Below are positions 28,045 through 37,771 of a stretch of 64,000 bases of DNA, piece by piece. A model generated the notes under the pieces. That model worked only from the letters and a program-made list of their open reading frames with translations, was not told the origin of the DNA and ran no database searches. The stretch's first letter is position 1; every line of letters begins with the position of its first letter. A program made the position numbers and the translations under genes. Source of the stretch: Bacteroidia bacterium (GTDB taxonomy: Bacteria; Bacteroidota; Bacteroidia; B-17B0; Aurantibacillaceae); NCBI GenBank assembly GCA_022841465.1, contig JALHRL010000009.1:1-64000 (forward strand), in the 5' to 3' direction.

Positions 28045-29310
28045 ATGAAGGCAGAAATATTAAGTATTGGCGATGAAATTTTAATAGGACAGATATTGAA
28101 CACCAATTCGGTGTGGATGGCGCAACAGCTTAATTTAATAGGAATAAATGTGAACTATATGGCAACCATTAGTGATAATGAAGAAGCCATTATTAAAGCT
28201 TTTAAGGATGCAGAAGAAAGAGCCGATATTGTGTTAATTACAGGTGGTTTAGGGCCAACCCGCGATGATATTACCAAAACAACCATAGCCAAATATTTTA
28301 ATGTGCCCTTGGTGATTGATGAAGATGTATTAAGTGATGTTTCCTCTTTTTTTACAAAGAGAGGAAGGGCATTAACGCAATTGAATAAAGATCAGGCATT
28401 GGTGCCAAAAGGATGCACGGTTATTAGAAATAGAAACGGAACCGCACCCGGAATGTGGTTAAAGAAAGGAGATACTGTTTTTGTATCAATGCCGGGGGTG
28501 CCATATGAAATGAAGCCTATAATGGAAGATTTTGTTTTTCCGGAATTGAAAAAACTTTTTAAGCTTCCTTTTATTTATCACAAAACTGTTTTAACGCATG
28601 GGTTAGGTGAAAGTTTTTTGGCAGAGAAAATTGAAAAATGGGAAGATGGTTTAGTTTTAAAAAACATTAAACTGGCCTATTTACCGCAACCCGGTATTGT
28701 GCGTTTGCGTTTGTCTGCAAGCGGAACAGAAAGTGTAGCTATTTTAAAGAAGAATGTGGAAGAAGAAATAAATAATTTAAAAACATATATAGAAGAATAT
28801 ATTTATGGTTATGAAGAATACGGACAAGAACAACCTAGTTTAGAAAAAATAGTAAGTGATTTATTAAGGTTAAATGGTAAAACAGTTTCTGTTGCCGAGA
28901 GTTGTACCGGTGGTTATGTATCGTCATTATTTACAGCTATACCCGGCAGTTCAGAGATTTTTAAAGGAGGGATAGTTCCTTACACAAACGAAGCCAAACA
29001 TAATTTATTAGAAGTTAACGAATATGTTTTTAAAGAATACGGCGCAGTAAGTGAGCAATGTGTTATAGCATTAGCTGAAGGTGTTATAAAAAAATTGAAA
29101 TCAAATTACTCCATTGCAATTAGTGGTGTTGCAGGGCCAAGCGGTGGTACACCTGAAAAGCCGGTGGGTTTTGTTTGGGTAGCGGTTAGCAATGGCAAAA
29201 TTACAGAAACAAAAAGTTTTCAGTTTGGTGAACATAGAGGAAGAAACATAATTATGACTGCAAATGCTGCCATTAATTTATTGCGGAAGTTTATTTTAAA
29301 TAATCAGTAA
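28045..29310 (+). CDS. cinA: CinA-family protein (competence/damage-inducible protein A)
   Basis: A 421-residue two-domain protein. The N-terminal MoaB/MogA-like domain (about 1-170: GDEILIGQILNTNS, ITGGLGPTRDDITK) is the ADP-ribose or NMN pyrophosphatase-like half. The C-terminal CinA domain (about 260-415: VAESCTGGYVSSLFTAIPGSS, SGVAGPSGGTPEKPVG) is the nicotinamide-mononucleotide deamidase half used in NAD recycling. Both halves are intact and the length is typical. It stands alone between two minus-strand genes; a long palindromic repeat lies just after its stop. Confidence 0.93.
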   Translation: MKAEILSIGDEILIGQILNTNSVWMAQQLNLIGINVNYMATISDNEEAIIKAFKDAEERADIVLITGGLGPTRDDITKTTIAKYFNVPLVIDEDVLSDVSSFFTKRGRALTQLNKDQALVPKGCTVIRNRNGTAPGMWLKKGDTVFVSMPGVPYEMKPIMEDFVFPELKKLFKLPFIYHKTVLTHGLGESFLAEKIEKWEDGLVLKNIKLAYLPQPGIVRLRLSASGTESVAILKKNVEEEINNLKTYIEEYIYGYEEYGQEQPSLEKIVSDLLRLNGKTVSVAESCTGGYVSSLFTAIPGSSEIFKGGIVPYTNEAKHNLLEVNEYVFKEYGAVSEQCVIALAEGVIKKLKSNYSIAISGVAGPSGGTPEKPVGFVWVAVSNGKITETKSFQFGEHRGRNIIMTANAAINLLRKFILNNQ

Positions 29311-29626
29311 GAAATTTTAGCCATTACACTAAACGTTATTTTTATCAGATGGGCGCCTTTTCGCGCTTTCACTTCAAGCTCCATTGTATTTTGCGTATTC
29401 GCTAAATCTGCGGTGGCTTCCTTCGGTCGCCTCCTCACTTAAGCGCATACACGCAAAATCCTAACGGAGGCTTTCCATTCAATCACGGGCGCAGCATTAC
29501 GTTTGATTGAAAATAAAATAATTTTCATTTTTAAAAAAAACTTTAATTGAATCTTGGTAAATGCAAGCCCGAAATTATTGGTGAATTTATTTTATAATGA
29601 AGGTTTAATAAAAATTGTTGGGTTAT
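29311..29626. repeat. Long imperfect palindrome (REP-like element) in a 316-bp convergent gap
   Basis: The gap between cinA and rnz holds no gene. At 29350-29496 there is a GC-richer block. The arm at 29379-29403 (CTCC...ATTTTGCGTATTCGCT) pairs imperfectly with 29442-29469 (AGCGCATACACGCAAAAT...GGAG). A smaller hairpin lies between them, and GGGCGC occurs at both outer edges. The shape resembles the dispersed palindromic repeats common between Bacteroidota genes; only one copy is visible here. It could also end transcription from both sides. Confidence 0.6.
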
Positions 29627-30559
29627 TTACTTAGCGTGTCCAATTTTTATGGTTTCACCTTCAACCGATAAAACACTTTTCTCAAATATTGTTTGTGCTT
29701 CGGTTGTAAATTGTTCTAAATGGCCGTAACGTGCAGAGTAATGCCCTAATAATAATTTTTTTGCATTAGCCATTTTAGCAATGGCAGCAGCTTGTGTAGC
29801 GGTAGAGTGGTAGGTGGCTTTGGCTCTGTCTTTTTTATCTTCTAAAAAAGTACTTTCGTGGTATAATAAATCAACATTTTTTATGTATTGAATTAACGAT
29901 TCGTCGTAAATAGTATCGCTGCAATAGCCGTAGCTTCTGGCTTTTGGAGGGGCTAACGTAACTTCCTCGTTTTTTATTAGTACTCCTTCGTTATTTAAAA
30001 CATCTTTTCCCACTCTCAAATTATTTACAAAGGCAGTTGAAACCTGAAATTTATCCATTAAAAATTTATCTATCCTTCTAGGATAAGGTTTTTCCTTAAA
30101 AAGAAAACCGGTACAATAAATACGATGCTTTAATGGAAAGGAATAAACTTCTAATTTATCGTCTTCAAAAAGTAAATTTAAACCATCATCATTGGTAAAA
30201 TGCCATTTAATAGGGTAGTTTAAACGAGTGTCGGATATTTTATGAATACTGTCTATAATTACTTTTAATTCTTTGGGGCAATAAATATTTAATTCTTGTT
30301 GCCTACCTAAAAGGTGCATGCTTCCTAGTAAACCGGGTAAGCCAAAAAAATGGTCGCCGTGTAAATGGCTAATTAAAATGTGATCAATTTTTTGAAATTT
30401 TGCTTTAAATTTTCTTAATTGAATTTGGGTAGCTTCACCGCAATCAATTAAAAAAAAGCGCTCAGCTATATTTAATAACTGAGCACTTTGGTTTCTTTCG
30501 GAAGTAGGAGATGCAGAACTGCTGCCTAATATGGTTAATTCAAAAGTTTGAGAACTCAT
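29627..30559 (-). CDS. rnz: Ribonuclease Z
   Basis: A 310-residue metallo-beta-lactamase-fold endonuclease that cuts the 3' trailer of tRNA precursors. The zinc motif SHLHGDH lies at residues 64-70 (H65, H67, D69, H70), preceded by LIDCGEATQIQL. Later ligands are the HRIYCTGF and YHSTATQAAAIAKMANAKKLLLGHYSARY segments. The length equals the short (bacterial) RNase Z form. The start ATG overlaps the stop of the upstream sorting-domain gene by one base (TAATG), so translation is probably coupled, although the two functions are unrelated. Confidence 0.94.
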   Translation of the reverse strand: MSSQTFELTILGSSSASPTSERNQSAQLLNIAERFFLIDCGEATQIQLRKFKAKFQKIDHILISHLHGDHFFGLPGLLGSMHLLGRQQELNIYCPKELKVIIDSIHKISDTRLNYPIKWHFTNDDGLNLLFEDDKLEVYSFPLKHRIYCTGFLFKEKPYPRRIDKFLMDKFQVSTAFVNNLRVGKDVLNNEGVLIKNEEVTLAPPKARSYGYCSDTIYDESLIQYIKNVDLLYHESTFLEDKKDRAKATYHSTATQAAAIAKMANAKKLLLGHYSARYGHLEQFTTEAQTIFEKSVLSVEGETIKIGHAK

Positions 30560-31395
30560 TAATTTCCGGCTATCACCATGCGTTTGGTTTCTGAATAATT
30601 TTTATAGCTAATGGTGTAAAAATAAATTCCTGTATTTAATTTGCTTCCATCAAATTCGTAATTATTAGCGCCAAAGTTAGTTTCAAATTTATCTGCAAAA
30701 ACTTCTTTACCCATAACATCAAAAACTTTTATAGTAGCTTTGTATTTGTCTTTTACATTAAAACTAATGGTGGTTTTGCCTGTAAAAGGATTTGGTTGGT
30801 TTTTTAAGCCAAAGGTTTTAGCAAAAACTTCTTCGTTAATACCTGCAGCAGGACTAATTGTAATGATATAGTAATCTAAAATGGTTGTGTTTAAGTTTGT
30901 GCCACCATTTACATTTGGATTAGGTGTACAATTCCCAATGGCTTGTAAAGATGCATAAGTATCGGTTTTTAAAAACAAGGTATATGTACCGGCTGTAGTA
31001 GGCGTACCATAAATACTGGCGCAATTATTGGCATTGCCCGGAAACTTGAAAGATTCAGAGCCATTGATTGTGCCGTTTTGCACTGCAGAAGTAGAAGTTC
31101 CTAATAATAATCCCGGAGGTAAATTATAATTTGTTACATTACTTGGTGTTGAAACAACCACTCTGTTAAAACAAAACTTTAAAGTTGATTGAATGGTATC
31201 TAACGGAACTTTAACGGTAAGGTTTTGAAGGTAAGGAACACCAACAGTTCCTGATAAGAAATTAGTAGCACTATCGGGCCAAACTCCATTTTTAGTCATA
31301 GCTAAAAAAACAGGGTCTAACGAGCAGGTTGGTACTTGCGCTTTGCTTGCGTTAAATAAAAAAAGCAGGCATAATAATTGGTAAATTTTCTTCAT
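30559..31395 (-). CDS. Secreted protein with type IX sorting domain
   Basis: A 278-residue exported protein. The start is set at MKKIYQLLCLLFLFNASKAQ, a clear signal peptide; a longer frame upstream adds 30 residues that would mask it. The mature middle (about 25-195) is beta-rich, Thr/Asn-rich and of unknown function, with cysteines that may form disulfides. The last 75 residues are a type A type IX C-terminal domain: NPFTGKTTISFNV, IKVFDVMGKEVF, and ending GIYFYTISYKNYSETKRMVI. It would be exported by the GldKLMN machine. Overlaps rnz by one base. Confidence 0.85.
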   Translation of the reverse strand: MKKIYQLLCLLFLFNASKAQVPTCSLDPVFLAMTKNGVWPDSATNFLSGTVGVPYLQNLTVKVPLDTIQSTLKFCFNRVVVSTPSNVTNYNLPPGLLLGTSTSAVQNGTINGSESFKFPGNANNCASIYGTPTTAGTYTLFLKTDTYASLQAIGNCTPNPNVNGGTNLNTTILDYYIITISPAAGINEEVFAKTFGLKNQPNPFTGKTTISFNVKDKYKATIKVFDVMGKEVFADKFETNFGANNYEFDGSKLNTGIYFYTISYKNYSETKRMVIAGN

Positions 31396-31576
31396 TTGAT
31401 TTAATTTGGTTAGGGCTAAAATAATGTAAATAATGCTTACAACAAAATAAACAAGCCCAATACTTTTCTTATTTTTGTGCACCAATTTGTCGTTAAAAAT
31501 GCCCCGATTGGCTAAAAGTAGGCGTTGGATGAGTGGAATAAATGGAAAGATGGTTTCAAAATATTAAATTTGATTA

Positions 31577-33715
31577 ATGCGCTTCAGGATTTTACATATA
31601 GTATTTGCCCTGTTTATTTGCAGTTCAGTTTTTGCCTATAGAATAGATTCGTTAAGAAAGGCATTAAGTAGCGGACAAAACGATTCGTTACGCGTTTTAA
31701 CTTTATCTTATTTAATTTCCGAGTTATCAGCAAATGATAAAACAGATGCTTACAGCTATTTAGAGCAAGCCGATAAATTAGCTAATCGTTTAAATAATGA
31801 TTTTTTAATTGGAGAAGTATACCGCCATGCAGCACATTACGAGTTGTATAAGCAAAAAGATTACGCCACTGCATTAAAGTACATAAAAAAATGTATTTGG
31901 CACCAAGAGCATATTAAAAATTACGAATACCTTATTCATACTTATACATTTTTAGCACGAGAAATTTTTGAAAAAGCAGAAATGGTAGAAGAAACCATTG
32001 AAGCATTAAAAAAAGCCTCTGATAATGCGGCACTTGCCAGAAAAGGCGATAACGCTTATCAACTATATGTGTTGGGTTGGTATGAAGCCAATCATAATAA
32101 ATTAGATTCTGCTATGTTTCATTTAGAAATGAGTTATGAATTAAACAAAGCCAAAGAAAATCCGGCATTTGATGTGGAACTATTAATTTGGATGGGGAAT
32201 ACTTTAAGAAATGCCAAACGTTACCATGAAGCATTAAATTTTCATTCGCGCGCTTTAAGTGTGGCACGTACGGTTAAGGATAAAAATATTTTAGCAGATT
32301 GCTATCGTTATACAGGCAGCGTATACAGAGGTTTAAAAATGAACGACTCTGCTGTTTACTACTTAAAAAGGGCGGCCGATTTTTGGATTCAAGAAAAATG
32401 GCACGATAGAATGTATGTTGTTGGTGCTAATTTGGTGAATTGGATGGTGAAGGATAATAAAATGGAGGAGGCTAAAAAATATGTTGATGTTATTAAAGAT
32501 ACTTCTAACTATAATTATAGAAAAAACAATCACCAAAAATTAAATGTTAGTGAAGCGCTTTATAATTATTTTAATGAAATTCAGGATTATAAATTAGCAA
32601 ATCTTTATTTACGCGATTACGTTTCGGCTAAAGACAGTATAGAAAACAAACGCATTCAAAACAACATTAAAGAACAAAATTTAAAACTGGAATTTCAGCA
32701 TCAGCAAACTAATTTTAGACTAGAACAAAAACTGCGCGATATTGAGTTAAACAGTGAATTAAAAGAAGAGCAAGCCTTTAGCAAAATGATGACTGGTATG
32801 GTTATTGGTTTTGTTATAATTATTGGATATGGTTTTTGGAGTATTCGTCAACGTAAAAAAGCTTTTAATGTTATTGCTCAACAAAAAGTAGAAGTTGAAG
32901 AACAAAAATCACTGGTAGAAAATAAAAATAAAGAAATTTTAGATTCTTTTCATTACGCGCGCAGAATACAATCTGCCATTATAGCCAGCGAAGAAACAAT
33001 TCATAAATTATTACCCAATAGCTTTGTGTTATTTAAACCCAAAGATATTGTGAGCGGTGATTTTATTTGGGCACTGAAAAAGAAAGTAATTATAGATGGA
33101 AAAAAAGAAGAATTGATTTTTGTAGCTGTTTGCGATAGCACAGGCCATGGTGTACCCGGCGCCTTTATGAGCTTATTGGTTATTGGTTTTTTAACGGAAG
33201 CCATTAACGAAATGGAATTGGTAGATACTGATTATATTTATAATTACGTGCGTGGTAAACTAATTAAAACAGTTAGCAAAGACGGACAAAAAGATGGCTT
33301 TGATGGTACTTTACTATGCTTTAATAAAACGCATCAAACCATTACTTATTCTTCTGCTTACAATTCTCCTTTATTAATCTCTGATGGAAACATTACCCGA
33401 TTACCAGCAGATAAAATGCCGGTAGGCGAGGGGCAACGCGATAATAGTTTTACCACCCATAAATTAAATTACCAAAAAGGCGATGTGCTTTATTTATATA
33501 CCGATGGGTATGCCGATCAGTTTGGAGGAAATGATGCTTTGGTGCGTGCTAAAGGCGGTAAAAAGTTTAAGCAAAAGCGTTTTATAGAAAAAATGCAATC
33601 TATTTCGCATTTACCACTGTCTGAACAAAAAACTATTTTAGATACCACCTTCGAAGATTGGAAAGGTAACCTAGAGCAATTGGATGATGTGTGCGTAGTG
33701 GGTTTAAGCTTATAA
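31577..33715 (+). CDS. TPR sensor with C-terminal SpoIIE-type PP2C phosphatase (second copy)
   Basis: A 712-residue paralogue of the protein at 11420 with the same plan: signal segment (about 1-20), TPR array to about residue 350, coiled coil, one transmembrane helix near 405-425, a coiled coil, and a SpoIIE/PP2C domain. Metal-ligand motifs are intact: VSGDFIWA, VCDSTGHGVPGAFMS, LYTDGYADQFGG and LDDVCVVGLS at the end. The substrate is unknown. It is the first gene before the CocE hydrolase at 33772, with a 56-bp gap. The two copies probably serve separate signals. Confidence 0.87.
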   Translation: MRFRILHIVFALFICSSVFAYRIDSLRKALSSGQNDSLRVLTLSYLISELSANDKTDAYSYLEQADKLANRLNNDFLIGEVYRHAAHYELYKQKDYATALKYIKKCIWHQEHIKNYEYLIHTYTFLAREIFEKAEMVEETIEALKKASDNAALARKGDNAYQLYVLGWYEANHNKLDSAMFHLEMSYELNKAKENPAFDVELLIWMGNTLRNAKRYHEALNFHSRALSVARTVKDKNILADCYRYTGSVYRGLKMNDSAVYYLKRAADFWIQEKWHDRMYVVGANLVNWMVKDNKMEEAKKYVDVIKDTSNYNYRKNNHQKLNVSEALYNYFNEIQDYKLANLYLRDYVSAKDSIENKRIQNNIKEQNLKLEFQHQQTNFRLEQKLRDIELNSELKEEQAFSKMMTGMVIGFVIIIGYGFWSIRQRKKAFNVIAQQKVEVEEQKSLVENKNKEILDSFHYARRIQSAIIASEETIHKLLPNSFVLFKPKDIVSGDFIWALKKKVIIDGKKEELIFVAVCDSTGHGVPGAFMSLLVIGFLTEAINEMELVDTDYIYNYVRGKLIKTVSKDGQKDGFDGTLLCFNKTHQTITYSSAYNSPLLISDGNITRLPADKMPVGEGQRDNSFTTHKLNYQKGDVLYLYTDGYADQFGGNDALVRAKGGKKFKQKRFIEKMQSISHLPLSEQKTILDTTFEDWKGNLEQLDDVCVVGLSL

Positions 33716-33771
33716 TTAATTTTATTTTATACCCGCTTAAACTTTTGTAAATTAGAGTAGTCTTATTACAA

Positions 33772-35688
33772 ATGAAAAAACTATTCACAGCTATTACATG
33801 CTTTATGTTCGCATTAGCAACTAAAGGGCAAATTATTCAACCTACTTTTATTGATTCGGTTTTAACTACTGATAATAGGTATTTGAAAGTAGATGTATAC
33901 AGGCCTGCAAGTTGCACGGGTCAGTGTCCCACTATTTTAATTCAAACACCTTATAATAAAAACGGGTTTAAGCTGGCAGGCTTGCCCTTGGGTGTTAAAT
34001 ACAATATCAATTCCAGCAATTATATTTTTGTAATTATGGATTGGCGCGGAAGATTTTCAAACACGGCTGCAGCTTACGCAGGAAACCCAAGTATGGGAAA
34101 AGATGGGAAAGACGTGGTGCAATGGATTGCAGCACAAAGTTGGAGCGACGGCAAGGTTGGAACATGGGGACCCTCAGCTTTAGGAAAAGTTCAATTTGCT
34201 ACGGCAAAAGAAAATCCTGCTAATTTAACGTGTATTTGCCCTTTAGTGGCAGCCCCTCAGTATGAGTATCAAGAATATTTTCCGGGTGGCTGTTTAAAAA
34301 CAGAATATTTAGAACAGTTAGATGGTTTGGGTTTTGGAATGTCGCCTTTTATGTTGCAAAACCCAACCCGAAATTTAGTTTGGCAGTTTACAGAAAATTC
34401 AACTTATCGTCCGGATAGTATTTTTGTACCTGCATTAATGATTGGTGGTTGGTACGATCATGCCATTGATCCGATGTTGCGATTTTTTAATGGTATGAGA
34501 AATTTATCTCCTGCAGCAGTTAAAGATAAACACCGTTTGCAAATGGGGCCTTGGGCACATGGAGGTAATGGTACTGCTTATGTAGGTTCATCGCAACAAG
34601 GGCAATTAAGTTACCCAAATGCCGCAGGTGATAATGATACCTTAGCTTTAAAGTTTTTTGATTTTTATTTACGTAATATCAATAACGGTTACAACACAAC
34701 ACCTTATGTTACGTATTACCAATTAGGCGATAATACCTGGAACAGTTCAACTTCATGGCCCATTTCCGGAATGAGTAACGTAAATTATTACATGCATGCC
34801 GATAACAGTTTGAAAACATCGGCACCAACTTTAACCGGCAGCGCACTTTCTTTTTCGTACAACCCCAATAATCCTTCGCCCACAATTGGTGGTGCAACAT
34901 TACGACAAGATTTAGTGCAAGGGCCGTTTAGACAAGATACTGCCGTTGAAAACAGAAACGATATTTTAGTTTTTACTACCGATGTATTAACGCAAGATGT
35001 AAGAATGAAAGGAAAAGCAAAAGTTACTTTAAAAATTTCCTCTAACAGAAAAGATACAGATTTTGCAATTCGTTTGTGCGATGTTTATCCCGATGGAAAA
35101 TCGATGTTGGTGCAAACCGGTGTAATGCGTATGCGTTTTAGAAATGGTTTTGCTCCGGCAGATACCGCCAACATGATACCGGGAACAATATATACAGCAA
35201 CGGTTGATATACCTGCAACGTGCATCACTTTTAAAGCGGGACATAAAATAAGAGTGAATGTATCTTCTTCAAACTACCCGCAATACAACAGAAATATGAA
35301 TACCGGCGGTGCTATGTATCCGGGACCAAGTACCGATACCCTGGTGAACCCTGTGGTGGCAAGTAATACGGTTCATTTAAATAATGTTGATTTTTCTTTC
35401 ATTTCATTACCACTTGATTTATCTGTTGGTGTGAATGAAATAGTAAAAAATGAAATTGAATTTTCTGTTTATCCAAATCCCTCAAGCAATGAAGTGTTTG
35501 TGTATACACCAAACAACGAAAGCGGATGGATTGAACTTTTTGATTTGAACGGAAAATTTATTTTGAGTGAAGAAGTAACGCAAACATCCACCAAACTTTC
35601 TTTAAAAAATATAGATGCAGGAATTTACTTGCTAAGGTATAAAAGTGAAAGCGGAGTAGGAGTAAAGAAGGTAATTGTAGAACGATAA
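33772..35688 (+). CDS. CocE/NonD (S15) hydrolase with type IX sorting domain
   Basis: A 638-residue secreted serine hydrolase of the S15/CocE group, whose members cleave Xaa-Pro peptides or acyl bonds. Signal peptide about 1-19. The nucleophile is S135 in GTWGPSALG; Asp is likely in GGWYDHAID and His in MGPWAHGGNG. A beta-rich jelly-roll-type C-terminal region follows (about 350-540), then a type IX sorting domain (SVYPNPSSNEVFVY through VGVKKVIVER). The nucleophile motif GPSALG is a little different from the usual GxSYxG. A related protein without the sorting domain lies at 57538. Convergent with the pirin gene, 4 bp away. Confidence 0.88.
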   Translation: MKKLFTAITCFMFALATKGQIIQPTFIDSVLTTDNRYLKVDVYRPASCTGQCPTILIQTPYNKNGFKLAGLPLGVKYNINSSNYIFVIMDWRGRFSNTAAAYAGNPSMGKDGKDVVQWIAAQSWSDGKVGTWGPSALGKVQFATAKENPANLTCICPLVAAPQYEYQEYFPGGCLKTEYLEQLDGLGFGMSPFMLQNPTRNLVWQFTENSTYRPDSIFVPALMIGGWYDHAIDPMLRFFNGMRNLSPAAVKDKHRLQMGPWAHGGNGTAYVGSSQQGQLSYPNAAGDNDTLALKFFDFYLRNINNGYNTTPYVTYYQLGDNTWNSSTSWPISGMSNVNYYMHADNSLKTSAPTLTGSALSFSYNPNNPSPTIGGATLRQDLVQGPFRQDTAVENRNDILVFTTDVLTQDVRMKGKAKVTLKISSNRKDTDFAIRLCDVYPDGKSMLVQTGVMRMRFRNGFAPADTANMIPGTIYTATVDIPATCITFKAGHKIRVNVSSSNYPQYNRNMNTGGAMYPGPSTDTLVNPVVASNTVHLNNVDFSFISLPLDLSVGVNEIVKNEIEFSVYPNPSSNEVFVYTPNNESGWIELFDLNGKFILSEEVTQTSTKLSLKNIDAGIYLLRYKSESGVGVKKVIVER

Positions 35689-35692
35689 TCAA

Positions 35693-36571
35693 TTATCTTT
35701 TAGCTGAGGGGTAAGGTACAAAATCTGTTTCGCCTTTTATTTTTGGAAAGCGTTGTTGTATCCAATCTTCTTTAGCTTGTTGCAACCTTTCTTTACTGGA
35801 AGAAACAAAATTCCAATCTAAAAAGCGTTCTTCGGGAAAAGCTTCGCCTCCAAAAATATATACGCATGTATTTTCCGCCATTTCAAATTCGCATAAGTTG
35901 CTGTTTTTTGAAATCAGAATTTGTTTAGATTGATACGTGTTTCCTTCGCTTTTTATTTCCCCGTTTAAAATGTATAAAGCGCTTTCTCCAAACAAATCGT
36001 CTCCTAATTTTAGAACTTGATTTTTTTTACTCTTCAATTCAATAAAATACAATTTACTGTAAACCGGTACCGGCGATTTTTTTCCGAAGGCTTCGCCGGC
36101 AATAAGTTTCACATCTACCTCATTTATTTTCCAACTAGGTATTCTATCAGCGCTAATATGCACAAATGAAGGTTCTGTTTCTTCCAGCTCTTTTGGTAAA
36201 GCCACCCAAATTTGTAAACCATGTAAACTTTTTTCAGAATGCCTTAAATATTCCGGAGTTCTTTCAGAATGCACAACGCCTTTTCCTGCTGTCATCCAAT
36301 TCACTTCACCGGGTTTAATTTCTTGTTCACTTCCTATACTGTCTCGGTGCATAATAGATCCTTCAAACAAATAGGTGAGGGTAGAGAGGCCAATGTGCGG
36401 ATGCGGCAATACATCCATGTTTTCGCGTTCGTTTAGTTTCACTGGCCCCATGTGATCAATAAAAACAAATGGACCAACCGCACGCTTTTGTCTGAAAGGC
36501 AATAATCTGCCAACCATAAAATTACCAATACTGGTGGCTCTTTCTTCTATTATTAAATCGATGTTTGACAT
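35693..36571 (-). CDS. Pirin family protein
   Basis: A 292-residue two-cupin protein. The pirin metal site is visible: LPHPHIG near residues 55-61 and GKGVVHSERTP near residues 96-106 supply the His/His/His/Glu ligands. The N-terminus with MVGRLLPFRQKRAVGPFVFIDHMGP is the family signature. Some pirins have quercetin 2,3-dioxygenase activity; others bind regulators. No substrate clue is present. It ends 4 bp from the CocE gene, convergently, without a visible terminator. Confidence 0.92.
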   Translation of the reverse strand: MSNIDLIIEERATSIGNFMVGRLLPFRQKRAVGPFVFIDHMGPVKLNERENMDVLPHPHIGLSTLTYLFEGSIMHRDSIGSEQEIKPGEVNWMTAGKGVVHSERTPEYLRHSEKSLHGLQIWVALPKELEETEPSFVHISADRIPSWKINEVDVKLIAGEAFGKKSPVPVYSKLYFIELKSKKNQVLKLGDDLFGESALYILNGEIKSEGNTYQSKQILISKNSNLCEFEMAENTCVYIFGGEAFPEERFLDWNFVSSSKERLQQAKEDWIQQRFPKIKGETDFVPYPSAKR

Positions 36572-36626
36572 AAATTATTTTAGTTTAAACCTTTAAAATA
36601 CCTTTTCGTTATCGGCATTCATTTAA

Positions 36627-37706
36627 TTATTTTGTCTTTTTAAATTTGTTTAAAATCACATTCCGTTTACTTAAAAAAGGTTCTTCAATTAAAATTGTTG
36701 TAATAACAGCAACTATAAATGTAATGAATAAATAAATTAGTAGCCCCGTTGTGTTGTTTCCAATATTTTTAGTAATAAAAATAACAAAAACAGGATGCCA
36801 TAAATACCAGTTATAACTGTAATAAGCTATAAATCTTAAGGGTTTTAGTTTAGAAAAATTTACATAGTAAACTCCTAATAGCATTAAGAAAAACGAAAAT
36901 GGAACAATAGAATGAAAATATATTTTTGAGAATAATTCGGATTGTAAGGAAACATGAAAAAATAAAGACGCAATAAAAAGAAATAGCCCCGAAGTAAATG
37001 CAAAAAAAGTGAAGCGCAATGATTTTATTTTCTCTCCATAATAGGTTATAATTAAATTTAATAATACGCCCCAGGCTAAGGCATCAATTCTATTGTGTGT
37101 TGCAGAGTAGGTATCTTTACTGTTAGTGAAATGGAGTGAAAAATACTTAAATACTATTCCGGCAATTATAGTTAAGATTACAAAAACAAACAGTGCTTTT
37201 GTTTTGTACTTGTTTTTAACGAAGTGCTGAATAATTAAAAACATTATTGGCAACATTACATAAAAATGTTCTTCTACACACAAGGACCAAACATGGTCAA
37301 AACTCCAATGAAACGGAAATCCCGTGTAATTTTGATAAAAAAACAAATATCTTTTTAAATCCCAATAAGGAATTATTTGGTCGGGATCTGTGGTATGGTA
37401 AAAGAAAAAGGCTAAAAACCCACCAAATAAAAGAAAGGTGTAATAAGAAGGCCAAATTTTAAAACCTCTTTGTAGGAAAAATTTAAAAAAGTTGATTTTC
37501 TCTCCATTTTCAAATTCTTTGGTTAATAAACCTCCAACTAGTAATCCTGAAACAACAAAAAATAAATCTACTCCTAAAAACCCATACGGTAACTGATGAT
37601 TAAAATGAAACATTACTACTGAAATAATAGCAATACTTCTAAAAACATCTACGCTGGAGATTCTATTAGGGTTATTTATAGTTTGAAATACTTTTAGTTT
37701 TATCAT
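36627..37706 (-). CDS. Acyltransferase family membrane protein (OafA-like)
   Basis: A 359-residue inner-membrane acyltransferase 3 family protein. The N-terminal RISSVDVFRSIAIISVVMFHF contains the conserved R and H of this family, and GFLGVDLFFVVSGLLVGGLL is the second signature. About ten transmembrane helices follow, with the WSLCVEEHFYVMLPIMF motif in the middle. Such proteins acetylate surface polysaccharides, peptidoglycan or other glycans. No glycan gene cluster is adjacent, so the acceptor is unknown. Confidence 0.88.
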   Translation of the reverse strand: MIKLKVFQTINNPNRISSVDVFRSIAIISVVMFHFNHQLPYGFLGVDLFFVVSGLLVGGLLTKEFENGEKINFFKFFLQRGFKIWPSYYTFLLFGGFLAFFFYHTTDPDQIIPYWDLKRYLFFYQNYTGFPFHWSFDHVWSLCVEEHFYVMLPIMFLIIQHFVKNKYKTKALFVFVILTIIAGIVFKYFSLHFTNSKDTYSATHNRIDALAWGVLLNLIITYYGEKIKSLRFTFFAFTSGLFLFIASLFFHVSLQSELFSKIYFHSIVPFSFFLMLLGVYYVNFSKLKPLRFIAYYSYNWYLWHPVFVIFITKNIGNNTTGLLIYLFITFIVAVITTILIEEPFLSKRNVILNKFKKTK

Positions 37707-37771
37707 ACCAAAATTGTAAACTTATATGGAGTTTATAAACAGTAAAGTTATTTTCTGTAAATCTTTATCAT

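Noticed and set aside
29341-29496. Insertion sequence remnant between cinA and rnz
   Set aside because: No transposase frame or target duplication is seen; a palindromic repeat explains the block better.
31396-31485. Longer start of the sorting-domain protein
   Set aside because: A clean signal peptide begins at the internal Met (31395); the extra hydrophobic residues are not family-like.
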